DNA of 64,000 bases from Acidobacteriota bacterium. Its GTDB lineage: Bacteria > Acidobacteriota > Thermoanaerobaculia > Multivoradales > J023. Positions 28,761-36,901 of the stretch are shown one piece after another. Below the pieces are notes generated by a model. It did no database searches and was not told the DNA's origin. It saw only the letters and a program-made list of their open reading frames with translations. Position 1 is the first letter of the stretch. Every line of letters starts with the position of its first letter. The stretch spans positions 186,001 through 250,000 of the forward strand of contig JAJCXR010000026.1 of the NCBI GenBank assembly GCA_029263315.1, in the 5' to 3' direction. The translations under genes and the position numbers were made by a program.

Positions 28761-29441
28761 TTGGCAACCCAGCACGACTCCGCCTTGCACGTCTTCTTGA
28801 TCCACGGCATGGGCCGCACGCCCATGTCGATGTGGATCCTGAAACATAGGCTGCAACGGGCGGGGTATCGCGTCAGCTTGTTCGGCTATCTCGTCACCTC
28901 GAACACGCTCGATACGATCTGCGAGCGTTTCTTGGACCACGTGGCACAACAGTTGGGGAGGGGCGGCAGGAGCTCCTACGCCGTGGTCGGCCACTCGCTG
29001 GGCAATATCATTACCCGTTACTCCAGTCCGCGCCTGCCGGCGGGTTTCGAGAGATTTGTCATGCTGGCGCCGCCCAATCGGCCGCCCGCCATGGCCCGGG
29101 CCCTGAGGGACAACTGGTTGTTCAAGGCGGCGACCCGCGATGCTGGGCAACGGCTCTCCGACGACCAGTTCTATGCCGCTCTACCCGTCCCCGAGGTGCC
29201 GTCGTTGATCATCGCCGGAACCCGTGGTCCGCGGTTTCGCTGGCTCCCCTTCCGAGGCAAAACCAACGACACCATCGTCGGCCTCGAAGAGACGTTCCTG
29301 GAAGGCATTCCCGTGCAACGGGTTCATGCCGCCCACAGTTTCTTGATGAACCGCCGCGATGTCTTCCGTTGGGTGGACGCCTTTCTATCTTCCGGCGACC
29401 CGGTCGCGGCGACGGAGCAGGCCACCCCCGGGGCCCCGTGA
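28761..29441 (+). CDS. Alpha/beta hydrolase
   Basis: VFLIHGMGRTPMSMW; nucleophile-elbow-like VVGHSLGNIITRY; likely TTG start at 28761, 2 bp after hmgA. Confidence 0.75.
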   Translation: MATQHDSALHVFLIHGMGRTPMSMWILKHRLQRAGYRVSLFGYLVTSNTLDTICERFLDHVAQQLGRGGRSSYAVVGHSLGNIITRYSSPRLPAGFERFVMLAPPNRPPAMARALRDNWLFKAATRDAGQRLSDDQFYAALPVPEVPSLIIAGTRGPRFRWLPFRGKTNDTIVGLEETFLEGIPVQRVHAAHSFLMNRRDVFRWVDAFLSSGDPVAATEQATPGAP

Positions 29442-29509
29442 TAGGATTCGCGACCGGTTCTAAGGGATGAAATGTGAAATGGGCCTTGATGCGAGGGCCG
29501 CCGGGTTGT

Positions 29510-29545
29510 GGTTTCGCCGCCACCTACGGTTCCGCCGCCACCTAC
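29510..29545. repeat. 18-bp tandem duplication (one mismatch) upstream of the cNMP-FHA gene
   Basis: ggtttcgccgccacctac / ggttccgccgccacctac. Confidence 0.8.
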
Positions 29546-29569
29546 TGTGTTGCGGGAGAGCTTGCCGCC

Positions 29570-30289
29570 ATGACCTACTCGATCGTCGAATTCCAAACCC
29601 ATGAGATGGTCTTCAAGCAGGGCGAAGACGGCGACCACATGTACCTCGTGCAGGAGGGTGAGGTCGAGGTTCTGCATGAGATCGGCGGCGTTCAGAAGCA
29701 GATGGCGGTGCTCGACCGGGGCGATTTTTTCGGTGAGATGGCCGTTTTGGAGAAGGAGCCACGGTCTCACTCCGTCAGGGCCTTGACCTCCACCAAGTTG
29801 GTCACCATCGATCGGGCCGGTTTCAAGAGCATGTTGACCCGCAACGCCGACATCTCGGTTCGGATGATCCGCAAGCTCAGCAAGCGCCTACTGTCGGCGG
29901 AAGACATGCTGTTGCGTGCCTATGCGGGCACCGCCTCATCGGCGGACGCCAGCCCGGATCTGGTGGCCGGCGAGGCGCGCTTGTTGTTTGTCTCCGAGCG
30001 TCTGGAGCTACCCCTTCCGGTGCAGCCCGAGGTCAAGGTTGGGCGCATCGATCCGATCAACCACGTGCATCCCGATGTCGACCTGACCAAAATCGACAAG
30101 CAGCTCACCACCAGCCGCCGCCATGCTCGCCTGCTGCGGCGTAGCGACGGCTTCTTCATCCAAGAAGAGCAGGCCACGAACGGCACCTTTGTCAACGGAC
30201 AGCGCATCTCGGCCGAGCGGCCGCTGGAGATCCGCTCCGGTGACGACATCATGTTCGGAGCCGTTCATATGAGATTTCTCGTCGATTGA
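29570..30289 (+). CDS. Cyclic-nucleotide-binding domain plus FHA domain protein
   Basis: cNMP-type KQGEDGDHMYLVQEGEVEVLHEIGGVQKQMAVLDRGDFFGEMAVLEKEPRSHSVRA; FHA-type SRRHARLLRRSDGFFIQEEQATNGTFVNGQRI. Confidence 0.85.
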   Translation: MTYSIVEFQTHEMVFKQGEDGDHMYLVQEGEVEVLHEIGGVQKQMAVLDRGDFFGEMAVLEKEPRSHSVRALTSTKLVTIDRAGFKSMLTRNADISVRMIRKLSKRLLSAEDMLLRAYAGTASSADASPDLVAGEARLLFVSERLELPLPVQPEVKVGRIDPINHVHPDVDLTKIDKQLTTSRRHARLLRRSDGFFIQEEQATNGTFVNGQRISAERPLEIRSGDDIMFGAVHMRFLVD

Positions 30290-30337
30290 GCTCGCGACCT
30301 AATCCAAAAGCAGCGGCTTTGCGTACTACTCCACGAG

Positions 30338-31120
30338 ATGCAGAGTGAACATCTCCAGCGTCCGCGGCTTCTGGTTTTCACCCTGGGTGAACGCCAGGAG
30401 TCGCGGCGTCGGCGCTTATTGCCGGCCGCCTTGCGCGGCGAAGAGTGTCGCCTGCACCGCGCCTGCCTTGACCAAGCCCTAGAGGCGGGTCGCCAAGCAT
30501 GCTTCGATCTCGAGGTTTCCTCGCCCTCACCTTTGGGTGGCCTGGCACCGGACATCATTCCCAGGCGCCAGGCTAGGGGCTCCTTCGCCCAGCGCATTAC
30601 GGCTGCCCTGCGGCGGGCTTTTGCCCGCAGCGGCCAACCGCTGGTCTTGGTGGGTTCCGACGTGCCGGGCTTGCGGGCCGAGCACTTCCAGCAGACCCGA
30701 GAAGCCCTGGCGGCGGATCCCCGACGGGTCGTCGTCGGACCGTCACCGGACGGCGGTTTCTACTTGCTGGCCGCGACGCAGCCTTTGGATTCGGTCCTCG
30801 ACCAGGTTCGTTGGCGCTGCCGCGGCACCCTGGCCAGTCTTCGCCGCGCCCTGCGCCGGGCCGGCCGGCCACTGACCTTGCTCGCTCCCTTGGCCGATCT
30901 GGATCGACGCAGCGACCTGGAGCAATGGTTGGCCGGACAAAAACTCCGGCGCTCCCTGGTCGACTCCGTATGGGGTCACCTGGTGGCGCTCCTGTTGGAA
31001 ATCCTCGCCGCCCTGCGCCGGGCCGGGCCGGCCTATCGCCGGAGCGCTCAGGGTCGCGGCACGCTCCGCACCCCTTGGGTTCGCGGACCGCCGCCGATCA
31101 CCTCCCTCTTCGTCCTGTAA
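30338..31120 (+). CDS. DUF2064/CofC-like glycosyltransferase (TIGR04282-type)
   Basis: QRITAALRRAFARSGQPLVLVGSDVPGL...VVVGPSPDGGFYLLA. Confidence 0.65.
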   Translation: MQSEHLQRPRLLVFTLGERQESRRRRLLPAALRGEECRLHRACLDQALEAGRQACFDLEVSSPSPLGGLAPDIIPRRQARGSFAQRITAALRRAFARSGQPLVLVGSDVPGLRAEHFQQTREALAADPRRVVVGPSPDGGFYLLAATQPLDSVLDQVRWRCRGTLASLRRALRRAGRPLTLLAPLADLDRRSDLEQWLAGQKLRRSLVDSVWGHLVALLLEILAALRRAGPAYRRSAQGRGTLRTPWVRGPPPITSLFVL

Positions 31121-31282
31121 TCGACCATCGGTCGGTGTCTCGTCGGTTGCCACCGATGAGCCTCGAGGCCGTTTGCACGCGAGCCCGGACCCACCTGTCG
31201 GTGTCCGACATCGCTTTTCCCAATGCATTTGCTCACATCACCGGACGCCCTAGAAGGGTGCTTTGGTCGGAGGTAGTGTCGT

Positions 31283-32458
31283 ATGGAAACCCAGAGTCAC
31301 GCGGAAACCGCCGTGAAAGAACGTTATGGACAGGCTGCGATGGCCCAGGAAGCGGCCCTCTGCTGTCCCGTGGACTACGATCCGCAGTATTTGAAGGCCA
31401 TTCCCGAGGAGGTCATCGCCCGCGACTACGGCTGCGGGGACCCGAGCCAACACCTGAAGGAGGGGGAGACGGTGCTCGACCTGGGGAGCGGCACCGGCAA
31501 GATTTGTTTCATCGCCTCTCAGGTGGTCGGCCCCAAGGGCAAGGTCATCGGCGTCGACATGACCTCCGAGATGCTCGATGTGGCCCGTCGTAATGCACCC
31601 GTGGTGGCCGATACCATCGGCTACGGCAATGTCGAGTTCAAGCGCGGGGTCATCCAGGACCTCAGCCTCGATCTGGACCTCCTCGACAAGGAGCTGACGG
31701 CGCGGCCGATCCAAGGGGCCGACGCTTATTTGGCCAGTGAGAAGCTGATCGCCCGATTGCGTCGCGAAAGCCCCTTGGTGGCCGATGACAGCGTTGACGT
31801 GGTGGTTTCCAACTGTGTGCTCAATCTGGTGGCGGCGTCCCACAAGCGGCAGCTCTTCGAAGAGATTCACCGCGTATTGCGGCGTGGTGGCCGGGCGGTG
31901 ATCTCCGACATCGTCTGCGACGAGGTGGTGACGGAAGAGATGATGCAGGACGCCGAGCTGTGGAGCGGTTGCATCTCGGGGGCTTTCACCGAGGAGGGTT
32001 TCCTCGAAGCCTTCGAGGAGGCGGGTTTCTATGGCATCCGAGTCTTGTCACGGCAGGAGGAGCCCTGGCGCACCGTGCAAGGCATCGAGTTCCGTTCGCT
32101 CACCATCGAAGCCTTCAAAGGCAAAGAGGGGGAGTGCTGGGAGCGTCATCAGGCGGTTATCTATCGCGGGCCTTTCAAGGAGGTGCTCGACGACGACGAC
32201 CATCGCATGCAGCGGGGGCGACGCTATGCGGTCTGCGACAAGACCTACCAGCTCTATCGCCAGGAACCCTATCGCCAGCACTTCGATTTTGTGGAGCCCC
32301 GGGTCGAGATTCCGTTGCACGACGCCGAGCCCTTCGACTGCACGGTGACGGGGTTGCGCCACCCCCGGGTGAGCAAAGGGGTGGATTACGAGGCCACCAG
32401 CGAAGCGACGGCATGCTGTGAACCCAGCCCGGGCGGGGGCGCCAATGGTTGCTGCTGA
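31283..32458 (+). CDS. ArsM-like SAM-dependent methyltransferase, divergent with internal insertion and C-terminal extension
   Basis: ARDYGCGDPSQHLKEGETVLDLGSGTGKICFIASQVVGPKGKVIGVDMTSEML; SNCVLNLV; LWSGCISGAF; CC near the N-terminus and a C-terminal CCEPSPGGGANGCC. Confidence 0.75.
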   Translation: METQSHAETAVKERYGQAAMAQEAALCCPVDYDPQYLKAIPEEVIARDYGCGDPSQHLKEGETVLDLGSGTGKICFIASQVVGPKGKVIGVDMTSEMLDVARRNAPVVADTIGYGNVEFKRGVIQDLSLDLDLLDKELTARPIQGADAYLASEKLIARLRRESPLVADDSVDVVVSNCVLNLVAASHKRQLFEEIHRVLRRGGRAVISDIVCDEVVTEEMMQDAELWSGCISGAFTEEGFLEAFEEAGFYGIRVLSRQEEPWRTVQGIEFRSLTIEAFKGKEGECWERHQAVIYRGPFKEVLDDDDHRMQRGRRYAVCDKTYQLYRQEPYRQHFDFVEPRVEIPLHDAEPFDCTVTGLRHPRVSKGVDYEATSEATACCEPSPGGGANGCC

Positions 32459-33356
32459 AGGGCAACGCCAGGAGCTGACCGCGGCCTCGCCGCGGGTGGC
32501 CCTGCGCTCCCTGGACACGCTGTGGTTTCAGGTGGCGGGCACGCTGTGCAATCTCGCCTGTAGCCACTGCTTCATCTCGTGCTCGCCGACCAACCGTACC
32601 CACGAGCACATGTCGCTGGAGCAAGTGCGCACCTACCTCGAGGAAGGGGTGCGCTTGGGGGTCAAGGAGTACTACTTCACCGGTGGTGAGCCGTTTCTCA
32701 ATCCCCAGATGGAGGAGATCCTCGAAGCTGCCCTGGCCTGCGGTCCGGCGACGGTTTTGAGCAACGGCCTGTTGCTGGATGTGGAGCGTTGCCGCCGCTT
32801 GAAGGCATTGTCGGAGGCCTCCGACTATTCCTTGGACCTGCGTATTTCCCTCGACGGTTACGACGCCGAGAGCAACGATCCAATCCGCGGCGAGGGTACC
32901 TTTGAGCGCATTCTGAAAGGTGCCGTCAACGCCGAGGAGGCGGGATTGACACCGGTCATGACGGTGACGGAGGTGCTGCAGGAGAATGCCACGCAACAGG
33001 GCCGCCAGCGTTTCCTGGCCTTGCTCGAAGCGCGGGGCATCGCCAGGCCACGCTTGAAGATCCTGCCGGTCTTCCAACTCGGTGCCGAAGCGGAACGCAG
33101 CGGCGCCTATGCCGAATGGCAGCGCCTGGCCTCGACGGACGAGGGTGAAGACGGGCCCGGTGCCGAAAGTTGGGAGCATTTGCAGTGCAGCTCCTGCCGC
33201 ATGGTGACCGATCAAGGGGTCTGGGTTTGCCCCATCTTGATCAACGAACCCACGGGGAGGATGGGCGAGCGCTTGACGGACACCCTCGACAGCTTTCCCC
33301 TGGATCATCCAGCATGCTGGACGTGCCATGTGCATGGCGTCAGCTGCAAGACGTAG
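32445..33356 (+). CDS. Radical SAM protein with C-terminal SPASM/twitch-like Cys cluster
   Basis: CNLACSHC (CX3CX2C), YYFTGGEPFLNPQ; C-terminal CSSCRMVTDQGVWVCPI...CWTCHVHGVSC; start trimmed to MVAAEGQRQ. Confidence 0.8.
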   Translation: MVAAEGQRQELTAASPRVALRSLDTLWFQVAGTLCNLACSHCFISCSPTNRTHEHMSLEQVRTYLEEGVRLGVKEYYFTGGEPFLNPQMEEILEAALACGPATVLSNGLLLDVERCRRLKALSEASDYSLDLRISLDGYDAESNDPIRGEGTFERILKGAVNAEEAGLTPVMTVTEVLQENATQQGRQRFLALLEARGIARPRLKILPVFQLGAEAERSGAYAEWQRLASTDEGEDGPGAESWEHLQCSSCRMVTDQGVWVCPILINEPTGRMGERLTDTLDSFPLDHPACWTCHVHGVSCKT

Positions 33357-33371
33357 ATACGGGGTCGAGCC

Positions 33372-34397
33372 ATGAGCCAACGCATACCTGAAGACGAGGT
33401 CGACAAAGAACAGCGGGCCCGCCGCGATGTCGCGGTCGATAAGCTGACCGCCCACCGGGGCATGGCCACTTGGGGGGAACGCCTCGTGCCCTTGGGCGAG
33501 TTTCGTCAGGCGGCACAGGGTTATGGGAGGCAATTGGACGCCGCCGCGAGGCAGCAGCAGGAGGCGAATTTCCTCGAGCCCCAAGCCGACGGCGTCCGCG
33601 TCGAAGGGCCGTTCTCGAAAATCGCTGTCTTCGGCGGCGTCTACAACAACAGCTACGCTCTCGAAGCGCTGCTCGAAGATGCCCGGCGAAGAGGTGCCGA
33701 GGCGGTCTACTGCCTGGGGGACTTTGGCGGCTTCGGGCCGCATCCCGAAAAGGTCTGGCCGCTGTTGCGGCAAGGGGAGGTGCGCTGCATCCAAGGTAAC
33801 TACGAAGCGTCGTTGTCCTCCGGTCGCGAGGACTGCAACTGTGGCTACGCCGATCCGCGGGACAACCACTTCGCCAAGATCTCCTACGACTATACGGCGA
33901 CGAGGTGCTCCCCGGAGTACAAGCGATGGATGGGCACCCATCCCCTGCGGCGCCGCGTGCGGGTGGGCGATCATGAGCTGCTGCTCGTCCACGGCTCGCC
34001 CCGTCAAATCAATGAGTTTCTCTTTGCCTCCGCCGCCTCGACGCCTTACCTCGAGGTATTGCTCAACGAAGAGCGCTGCGACGGCATGCTGTGTACCCAC
34101 AGCGGTCTGCACTGGCATCGGCGTTTGCCGTCGGGGCGTCATGCCGTCAACGTCGGAGTCATCGGCCGTCCGGCCAACGACGGCGCCACCCACGTTTGGT
34201 ATAGCCTGCTGACCGACGGCGGAGCCGCCGGGCTCAGCGTCGAGTTGGCGCCCTTGGTCTACGATCACCAATCCTTGGCCCAGGACATGCGCGACGAAGA
34301 TCTGCCCCAGGAATTCGTCGAGACGATTCTCACCGGCTGGTGGACGACCTGTTTGGAGATCTTGCCCGCTAAAGAACGGGCCCGGTCGAAATTCTGA
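33372..34397 (+). CDS. Calcineurin-like metallophosphoesterase with N-terminal extension
   Basis: IAVFGGVYNNSYALEALLED, YCLGDFGGFGPHPEKV, CIQGNYEASL, LLLVHGSP, THSGLHWHRRLPSGRHAVNVGVIGRP. Confidence 0.75.
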   Translation: MSQRIPEDEVDKEQRARRDVAVDKLTAHRGMATWGERLVPLGEFRQAAQGYGRQLDAAARQQQEANFLEPQADGVRVEGPFSKIAVFGGVYNNSYALEALLEDARRRGAEAVYCLGDFGGFGPHPEKVWPLLRQGEVRCIQGNYEASLSSGREDCNCGYADPRDNHFAKISYDYTATRCSPEYKRWMGTHPLRRRVRVGDHELLLVHGSPRQINEFLFASAASTPYLEVLLNEERCDGMLCTHSGLHWHRRLPSGRHAVNVGVIGRPANDGATHVWYSLLTDGGAAGLSVELAPLVYDHQSLAQDMRDEDLPQEFVETILTGWWTTCLEILPAKERARSKF

Positions 34398-34481
34398 CCT
34401 CGTTGGTGACGCTAGAGAGCTCACCGCGCCCCGTTCATCCAACATCGCCCACCGGGCGAAACATCCTGCACAGGACAACCG

Positions 34482-35714
34482 ATGACCGTCAACCAGAGCC
34501 AACTTGCACCGCCCCACATCGCCATCCTCGGCAGTGGTCCCACGGGACTGGAAGCTGCCCTGGCCGCCCATCGAGGGGGTTTTGCGTTCACCCTCTACGA
34601 GGCGGCGCCCCACATTGCAGGGCATATCACCGCCTGGGGGCACGTCCAGCTGTTCACCCCGTGGTCGATGAACGTGTCTCCCAACATGCGGCAAGCCCTC
34701 GAAGCCGCCGGTCAGACGGTTCCCGATACCCAGGCATGCCCCACCGGGCAAGAGCTGGTGGACGGCCTGCTGGCGCCCCTGGGCCGCCTGCCGGAGATCG
34801 AGAAGCACCTGCGGCTGGGCCATCGGGTGATCGCCGTCGGTCGCCAAGGGCTGCTGAAGCATGAAGAGATCGGCAGCGCCGATCGCGGAGCACGCCCCTT
34901 CCGCCTGTTGCTGGAGGACGGCGACGGCCGGCAACAGGTGGCCTACGCCGACATGGTGCTCGACTGCACTGGCAATAGCGTCGCCAACGCCGTGGGGGAC
35001 GGCGGCATTCCGGCCCCCGGTGAGCAGAGCGCCGCGCCTTGTATCGAGCACCGCATTCCCGACATGAGCCGCGAAGCCAGCCGATGGGCAGGGTGTACCG
35101 TGCTGCTCATCGGCTCGGGCCATTCGGCCCAGACGGCCCTTCGCGATCTCGTCGACCTGGCGACGGAGCATCCCGGCGGCAAGGTCATTTGGTTGCGGCG
35201 CAGCCAGGGACAAGACCTCGGGGTGGTGGAAGGCGATCCCCTGCCGGAGCGGGCCCGTCTGACCGCCCAGGCGCAGCAGTTTTTGGTCGAGCCACCACCT
35301 TGCCTGACCATCGAGGCCGGTGCGGTCGTCGATGCTTTGGCCGTCGACGGGCCAGGCGATGGGTTGAGCGTCACCCTGCGGGACCACCAAGGCCAAACGA
35401 AAATCCTTCAGGTGGATAGGCTGTTGGCCTTGACCGGCAAAGTGGGTGACCACCACCTCTACCGTCAGCTGCAAATCCACGAGTGCTACGCCACCAGTGG
35501 GCCGATGAAGCTGGCGGCGGCGCTTCTAGGAGCTTCGGGCGGCGGTGGCGATTGCCTGGCCCAGACCAGCCTGGGGCCTGATACGTTGAAGAATCCAGAG
35601 CCGGGTTTTTTCATTCTCGGCAGCAAAGCCTACGGGCGGCGCAATGACTTTTTGATGCGGGTCGGCTGGCAGCAAGTGGAAGAGGTCTTCCAACTCTTGC
35701 ACAACAACCACTGA
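34482..35714 (+). CDS. FAD-dependent oxidoreductase (flavin monooxygenase/thioredoxin-reductase-like fold)
   Basis: IAILGSGPTGLEAALAAHRGGFAFTLYEAAP; second Rossmann VLLIGSGHSAQTALRDLV; MVLDCTGN. Confidence 0.75.
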   Translation: MTVNQSQLAPPHIAILGSGPTGLEAALAAHRGGFAFTLYEAAPHIAGHITAWGHVQLFTPWSMNVSPNMRQALEAAGQTVPDTQACPTGQELVDGLLAPLGRLPEIEKHLRLGHRVIAVGRQGLLKHEEIGSADRGARPFRLLLEDGDGRQQVAYADMVLDCTGNSVANAVGDGGIPAPGEQSAAPCIEHRIPDMSREASRWAGCTVLLIGSGHSAQTALRDLVDLATEHPGGKVIWLRRSQGQDLGVVEGDPLPERARLTAQAQQFLVEPPPCLTIEAGAVVDALAVDGPGDGLSVTLRDHQGQTKILQVDRLLALTGKVGDHHLYRQLQIHECYATSGPMKLAAALLGASGGGGDCLAQTSLGPDTLKNPEPGFFILGSKAYGRRNDFLMRVGWQQVEEVFQLLHNNH

Positions 35715-35752
35715 CCCTTTGGTTCCGGTTTTTCCGGAAGGAGCCACCTAGC

Positions 35753-36901
35753 GTGCCGAAAAATCTCTACAGCGTCGATCGGTCCTTCGAGCACGGACGA
35801 CCCTCTGCCGTCGGCGTGTTGGTGGTCAATTTGGGCACTCCGGAAGCGCCGACGGCCGAGGCCCTCAATCCCTATCTCAAACAGTTTCTGTGGGATCCGC
35901 GGGTCATCGAGCTGTCGCGGCCGGTGTGGTGGATGATTCTGAACTTCTTCGTCTTGACCACCCGGCCCAAGAAATCCGCCGAGCTCTATGCCAGAATTTG
36001 GACAGACGAAGGCTCGCCGCTGATGATCTATTCGCAGAGCATCGTGCGGCAAATGGAAGAGAAGCTTCAGGCGGAGTACGGAACCCCCATTCACGTCGCC
36101 CTGGGCATGACCTACGGCGAGCCGTCGGTGCCCAACGCCATGGCGGAGCTCAAGGCCAAGGGATGTGATCGTCTGCTGGTCTTCCCCCTTTACTCCCACT
36201 ATTCCTCCAGCAGCACCGGCGCCTCGATGGATGCGGTGATGAAAGAGCTGATGACTTGGCGACACATCCCGGAGCTGCGTTCGGTGCATCAGTACCACGA
36301 CGACCCCGCCTACATCCGTGCCTTGGCCGATGCGGTGCGGGCCCATTGGGCAGAGCATGGGCAGCCGGACAAGTTGGTGACCTCCTACCACGGTATCCCC
36401 AAGCGTTATTTTCTCAATGGAGATCCGTATCACTGCCAATGCCATAAGACGACCCGTCTGTTGGTCGAAGAGCTGGAGTTGCCGAGGGAGCGCTACGAAG
36501 TGACCTTCCAATCCCTCTTCGGCCGGGAGGAATGGTTACAGCCCTACACCGACGTCACCCTAGAAGCGATGGCCCGCTCCGGCATCGGGCGGGTGGACGT
36601 CATGTGTCCCGGCTTCGCCGTCGATTGCCTGGAAACCATCGACGAAATCGGTCGTGAGAACCGTCATGTCTTCATCGAGGCGGGGGGCAAGGAGTATCAC
36701 TTCATTCCCTGCCTCAACGATCGGCCACAGCATGTTGAGCTGTTGACCGACTTGATGCGTCGCAACCTACACGGCTGGGCTGTCGAGAAAGACGACTGGG
36801 ACGCCGAAGCCCAGAGGGCCAGCGACCAGCAGAGCCGCCAACTGGCGGACGCCATGGCCCAACGGGGCGTCCAGGCGGACGCCGGCTACGGCGAGGCTTG
36901 A
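35753..36901 (+). CDS. hemH: Ferrochelatase
   Basis: GVLVVNLGTPEAPTAEALNPYLKQFLWDPRVIEL; YHGIPKRYFLNGDPYHCQCHKTTRLL; VTFQSLFGREEWLQPYT; CPGFAVDCLETIDEI. Confidence 0.93.
   Translation: MPKNLYSVDRSFEHGRPSAVGVLVVNLGTPEAPTAEALNPYLKQFLWDPRVIELSRPVWWMILNFFVLTTRPKKSAELYARIWTDEGSPLMIYSQSIVRQMEEKLQAEYGTPIHVALGMTYGEPSVPNAMAELKAKGCDRLLVFPLYSHYSSSSTGASMDAVMKELMTWRHIPELRSVHQYHDDPAYIRALADAVRAHWAEHGQPDKLVTSYHGIPKRYFLNGDPYHCQCHKTTRLLVEELELPRERYEVTFQSLFGREEWLQPYTDVTLEAMARSGIGRVDVMCPGFAVDCLETIDEIGRENRHVFIEAGGKEYHFIPCLNDRPQHVELLTDLMRRNLHGWAVEKDDWDAEAQRASDQQSRQLADAMAQRGVQADAGYGEA

Noticed and set aside
32175-35480. 1101-aa open frame on the minus strand
   Set aside because: Antisense to the ArsM-like, radical SAM, phosphoesterase and flavoprotein genes, all of which have clear family motifs; the antisense product shows none. 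Long antisense frames are expected in GC-rich coding DNA.
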